DNA of 64,000 bases, from positions 62,001 to 126,000 of the forward strand of contig JANWVT010000001.1 in NCBI GenBank assembly GCA_025056255.1, given 5' to 3'. Each line of letters opens with the position of its first letter. Positions within the stretch are counted from its first letter, which is position 1. This document shows, in pieces, positions 60,998 through 64,000 of the stretch. The notes beneath the pieces were generated by a model, which was not told where the DNA came from, ran no database searches, and was given only the letters and a program-made list of their open reading frames with translations. Made by a program: the position numbers and the translations under genes. The DNA comes from Bernardetiaceae bacterium (GTDB lineage: Bacteria; Bacteroidota; Bacteroidia; Cytophagales; Thermoflexibacteraceae).

Positions 60998-62476
60998 CCA
61001 ATCTCTTTTTAGCTTTTCATAGGCAATCATACCACTTAGCACTACTCCGGGTATGCCTTGCCCGGGGTAGGTGGTATCTCCGCAAATGTAAGCGCGCTTA
61101 CCATCTAAACGGGCATCGAGCATTTGCCAAGGTTTGATGTGTATATATTGCGGATAGCCACCTACAAAGCCAAAAGCTCGCTGCGTCCACTTTTCCCAAG
61201 CAGCAGGAGTAGAAGCATGCATATACACAATATTTTCAGGTTGTAGCAAGTCTAACTCTGCCAACCGTTGAACAACTGCCTGCTCAGCCATTTGTTTGTT
61301 CAATTGCGTTCTGCATTGGGGAACATGAGTACTAACTGAGGCAACGGCAAGCCCCGGTAAATCGCTGCGCGAGTGGTCGTTAGGATGGTTAAAACTTAGA
61401 AAAATACTTGCCGAACCCGTCTCTGGCAGCGGCTCCCGCAAATGTATTTGGTGGTGAAGGCAGGTTACAGGTTTGTGCGGACGAAACCCGATACCTATTT
61501 GGAAGGCACTGTTCAAGTAGGCAGCGCCCATCACTTGTTTTTGCAGCCGCAACAGTCGCTTTTTTAGCTGAGGCGACACATCGCCTCTAAATAATGGCAG
61601 GGTATTGTTAATAGGAATGCCTGAAATGACAAACCTTGCTCGAAAATCAGTTTCCTGTTTACCTTTAAACAAAGCTCTTACCACGTAGCCTTCACGGCTT
61701 GGCACAATAGCAACTGCTTTGTGCCGAAGAAAAATTTTTCCTCCTCGTTGTTCAATAAAATCCACAAAAGGGCGAACAAGGTTAATGAGCCCTCCATTTA
61801 CATAGTAGTTGCCGTAATTAGTATAACAAAGTGCTGTTGCCCCAAATAAGACATTTACCTGCGGTGCATAATTTTGTGCTGTAATAAGCAGTTGCTCGTT
61901 GACAAAATCTACAAACAGCGAATTACGGTGAAGGTTAAATTTTTTTAACAGCCATTCGGTAGAAAAGAAAGCATAGGCAGCATAGTGCAGCTGTTTGGGA
62001 GTTACGCGCAGGGCACATTGCAACAAGTCGGTTGCAGAGGTAGGCGGAAAAGCGGTTTGTTTTAACGAAGTTCGCCACACAAACTGGCTTACCTTGTAGC
62101 AAAACTCCCAAAACGGACGTTGTCCTTCTTTGCCAAAAACACGCTCGGCTTCGGCAATCCATTCGTTCAGGTTTTGGTGACGCGTAATCGACTGTCCGTT
62201 TGCCAAATGTACCTGCATAGGTACTTGTAGAGGTACTGCATCAATCCGAATACCAGTGCGTTGTAAAACAGCTTGCAGCGGCATCCCTTCGTCTAAACCG
62301 ACTAAGGTAGTTGCACCGGCTTCAAAAACAAAACCTTTGCGCCAGTAGGCACTTGTACAGCCTCCCGGCAGCCAGTTTTGTTCCAATATGGCTACTTTTA
62401 GTCCGTCAGCTGACAGAAGAGCCGCAGCGCTTAGCGCACCCATACCACTGCCAATAACGACTACATCAAATTGCAT
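60992..62476 (-). CDS. CrtI/CrtISO-family FAD-dependent oxidoreductase
   Basis: A 494 aa protein with an N-terminal FAD-binding motif VVVIGSGMGALSAAALLSADG, LEQNWLPGGCTSAYWRKGF and the C-terminal YICGDTTYPGQGIPGVVLSG of phytoene desaturases, carotenoid isomerases and retinol saturases. Possible roles are carotenoid synthesis or a related membrane lipid; no other carotenoid gene lies nearby, so the substrate is open. Confidence 0.85.
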   Translation of the reverse strand: MQFDVVVIGSGMGALSAAALLSADGLKVAILEQNWLPGGCTSAYWRKGFVFEAGATTLVGLDEGMPLQAVLQRTGIRIDAVPLQVPMQVHLANGQSITRHQNLNEWIAEAERVFGKEGQRPFWEFCYKVSQFVWRTSLKQTAFPPTSATDLLQCALRVTPKQLHYAAYAFFSTEWLLKKFNLHRNSLFVDFVNEQLLITAQNYAPQVNVLFGATALCYTNYGNYYVNGGLINLVRPFVDFIEQRGGKIFLRHKAVAIVPSREGYVVRALFKGKQETDFRARFVISGIPINNTLPLFRGDVSPQLKKRLLRLQKQVMGAAYLNSAFQIGIGFRPHKPVTCLHHQIHLREPLPETGSASIFLSFNHPNDHSRSDLPGLAVASVSTHVPQCRTQLNKQMAEQAVVQRLAELDLLQPENIVYMHASTPAAWEKWTQRAFGFVGGYPQYIHIKPWQMLDARLDGKRAYICGDTTYPGQGIPGVVLSGMIAYEKLKRDWL

Positions 62477-62563
62477 GAGAGACAGCTGTGTTGAATTTTA
62501 TTTAGACAAAAGTTAAACAAAACGAATTGGAAAAGGTTTTTTGGTAAGAGCTTAAACTAAGAC

Positions 62564-62971
62564 ATGAAAGTTGCTGTTTTTAGAAGAGAACATTTCAACG
62601 CTGCTCATCGCCTGCACAATCCGGCATGGAGTGATGAAGAAAATAAAAAAATTTTTGGCAAATGTAATAATCCCCATTACCATGGACATAATTATGACCT
62701 GATTGTTAAGGTAGTAGGCGAACCAGACCCCCAAACGGGTTATGTTATGGACATGAAAGTGCTATCAGACCTCATTCAAGAACATGTGATAAATCGTTTT
62801 GACCACAAGAACTTAAATTTAGACGTAGATGACTTCAAAAATCTTAACCCAACAGCAGAGAATATTGCTGTGGTTATTTGGCATCTTCTAAGGAAACACA
62901 TTGATCCATCACTCGAACTCAAAGTAACACTTTATGAAACAGAACGAAATTTTGTTGAATTTCCAGCCTAA
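62564..62971 (+). CDS. queD: 6-pyruvoyl-tetrahydropterin synthase / QueD family
   Basis: A 135 aa enzyme with the zinc-binding histidines HFNAAHRLH and YHGHNYDL, and the catalytic DHKNLNLD with EETExxFVE-like ETERNFVEF at the end. It makes 6-carboxy- or 6-pyruvoyl-tetrahydropterin from dihydroneopterin triphosphate. Its product or substrate is supplied by FolE, encoded by the next gene, which overlaps it by 38 bases. Confidence 0.92.
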   Translation: MKVAVFRREHFNAAHRLHNPAWSDEENKKIFGKCNNPHYHGHNYDLIVKVVGEPDPQTGYVMDMKVLSDLIQEHVINRFDHKNLNLDVDDFKNLNPTAENIAVVIWHLLRKHIDPSLELKVTLYETERNFVEFPA

Positions 62972-63692
62972 TGGCAATGGTCATACGCATAAAAATGGGC
63001 ATGCACACCATTGCGAACATCAACCCGACCACAGCATTGAAGCGCTCATAGACCAAATTGGCGACGAACATATTGCTACCTCTTGCGATACTCCCCTGCG
63101 AGCAGATGCTTTTGCAATAGACGATGCTACTAAAATTGCAAAAATTGAAGAGCATTTTCGCCAAATCATGGAAATACTCGGGCTTGACTTAACTGACGAC
63201 AGCCTAAGAGGAACACCGCATCGGGTAGCTAAGATGTACGTCAAAGAAATTTTCAGCGGTCTGAACCCTGTTAACAAACCTGCTGTAAAATTATTTGACA
63301 ATAAGTTCCAATACGGAGAAATGCTGGTGGAGCGTGATATTACTTTCTATTCTAATTGCGAGCACCATTTTGTACCTATTTTTGGGCGTGCTCATGTAGC
63401 TTACATCTCCAGCGGCAAAGTAATTGGCTTATCGAAACTCAATCGGATTGTGCAATATTTTGCGCGCCGCCCCCAAGTGCAAGAACGCTTGACTAATCAG
63501 ATAGCCATAGAACTACAACAGGTTCTTCAAACCGAAGATGTAGCTGTTTTAATAGATGCCACTCATATGTGCGTATGCTCGCGCGGCGTACAAGATGTTA
63601 ATTCAACTACAGTTACTTCTTTTTATGGTGGCAAGTTTCGCCAAGAGGCTGTGCGCAGCGAATTTTTGAAGTATGTTTATCAAAAAGCCTGA
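62934..63692 (+). CDS. folE: GTP cyclohydrolase I
   Basis: A 252 aa enzyme that opens GTP to dihydroneopterin triphosphate, first step of folate and pterin synthesis. Zinc and substrate residues: SNCEHHFVPIFGRAHVAY, KLNRIVQYFARRPQVQERL and ATHMCVCSRGVQD. The first 65 residues form an extra, histidine-rich N-terminal part (HTHKNGHAHHCEHQPDHS) absent from short bacterial forms. The ATG lies inside queD in another frame, so translation is probably coupled. A strong terminator follows. Confidence 0.95.
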   Translation: MKQNEILLNFQPNGNGHTHKNGHAHHCEHQPDHSIEALIDQIGDEHIATSCDTPLRADAFAIDDATKIAKIEEHFRQIMEILGLDLTDDSLRGTPHRVAKMYVKEIFSGLNPVNKPAVKLFDNKFQYGEMLVERDITFYSNCEHHFVPIFGRAHVAYISSGKVIGLSKLNRIVQYFARRPQVQERLTNQIAIELQQVLQTEDVAVLIDATHMCVCSRGVQDVNSTTVTSFYGGKFRQEAVRSEFLKYVYQKA

Positions 63693-64000
63693 GCCTACAA
63701 CTTATCAGAATAACTGACAATTAGCTGTTGCCTATATTATTTGCTAAGGGCTAACACACACCAAAATGGTGTCAGCCGTACAGCCAAAGACCTTACAGTT
63801 GCCCTGACGCTGTAAGGTCTTAGTTTTCCTTACCAATTGGCTTGGCTACAGCCTTGCTATCCAAATACAGCAACACTAATGTGTCATGATGTTGGCTACT
63901 TACCAATTTAAAAAAACAACCAATAGGGCAAGCCAAAAAAGCATGGCTTCATTTTTCGCTTTGGCTACTCCGCTGTGTTTGCAGTAAGCAATACTACAAA
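63693..64000. other. End of window, noncoding beyond the folE terminator
   Basis: After the terminator hairpin no ORF of gene character is seen in the last 180 bases; the next gene lies outside the window. Confidence 0.5.
63787..63821 (+). terminator. Intrinsic terminator of queD-folE
   Basis: AAGACCTTACAG and CTGTAAGGTCTT form a perfect 12-bp stem around an 11-base loop, followed by AGTTTTCCTT. It lies about 95 bases after the folE stop and is nearly symmetrical, so it could also stop transcription from the right. Confidence 0.85.

Noticed and set aside
1-64000. CRISPR array belonging to the Cas6-family gene
   Set aside because: No series of direct repeats of 25-40 bases with unique spacers was seen on either strand; the only tandem repeat (59902-59966) has 13-base units and no spacers.

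Overview
The window looks like a chromosomal segment of a free-living, aerobic Bacteroidota bacterium, most likely of the Cytophagales type. Evidence: a short (289 aa) Bacteroidota-style primary sigma factor; several copies of the Bacteroidota -7 element TAnnTTTG, some with TTTG or TTG 18-19 bases upstream; a DUF4296 lipoprotein; the ctaA-cyoE-coxIII-coxIII-coxIV-sco-DUF420 gene order; and an OmpA/PD40/TPR cell-surface protein. The DNA is AT-rich overall (my hand counts of single lines give about 40-45% GC), but the DUF445 gene at 26.5-30.6 kb is visibly richer (about 47-57% in sampled lines). No phage, insertion sequence, rRNA operon or CRISPR array was seen.

Layout. 0-6 kb: a signalling operon on the minus strand (membrane TPR/SH3-like protein, a hybrid histidine kinase with five PAS domains, a lone receiver, a lone CheB esterase). 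6.0-6.3 kb: tRNA-Lys, tRNA-Leu, tRNA-Lys with a terminator. 6.3-10 kb: SpoIIE-type phosphatase, OppC-like permease, glycosyltransferase. 10-12.3 kb: ExbB/MotA-like protein, small membrane protein, two ExbD. 12.4 kb: tRNA-Ser. 12.8-17 kb: small membrane protein, AlbA-domain protein with purQ, a cysteine-rich lipoprotein, CCG-domain Fe-S protein with folA, a methyltransferase. 17-24 kb: sigA, antiporter, tex, a TPR protein. 24-26 kb: a second SpoIIE-type phosphatase.

26.4-33.2 kb: a giant DUF445 protein, pyrB, pyrR, sucD. 33.3-37.7 kb: yidD, an isolated Cas6-family gene with a lipoprotein resembling a degenerate aspartyl protease, VOC and NUDIX proteins, DUF1838 protein, small membrane protein. 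38-47 kb: SDR, FMN reductase, divergent trpE and trpF, glycosyltransferase, OmpA-family protein, proline dehydrogenase. 47-50.6 kb: tsaB, S9 peptidase, two small proteins. 51-57.6 kb: an operon for cytochrome oxidase subunits III and IV and haem A assembly plus tatD. 58-64 kb: BamA/TamA-like protein, YbjN-like and TerB-like proteins, CrtI-family oxidoreductase, QueD/PTPS and folE.

Most of the window is housekeeping. The points most worth following are the Cas6-family gene with no array or other cas genes, the DUF445 protein with two N-terminal modules, the terminator directly in front of pyrR, the two SpoIIE phosphatases and five-PAS phosphorelay without visible partners, and promoters that can be read by eye. 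The longest ORF of several genes begins at TTG or GTG with a better ATG downstream; I give the start I prefer.
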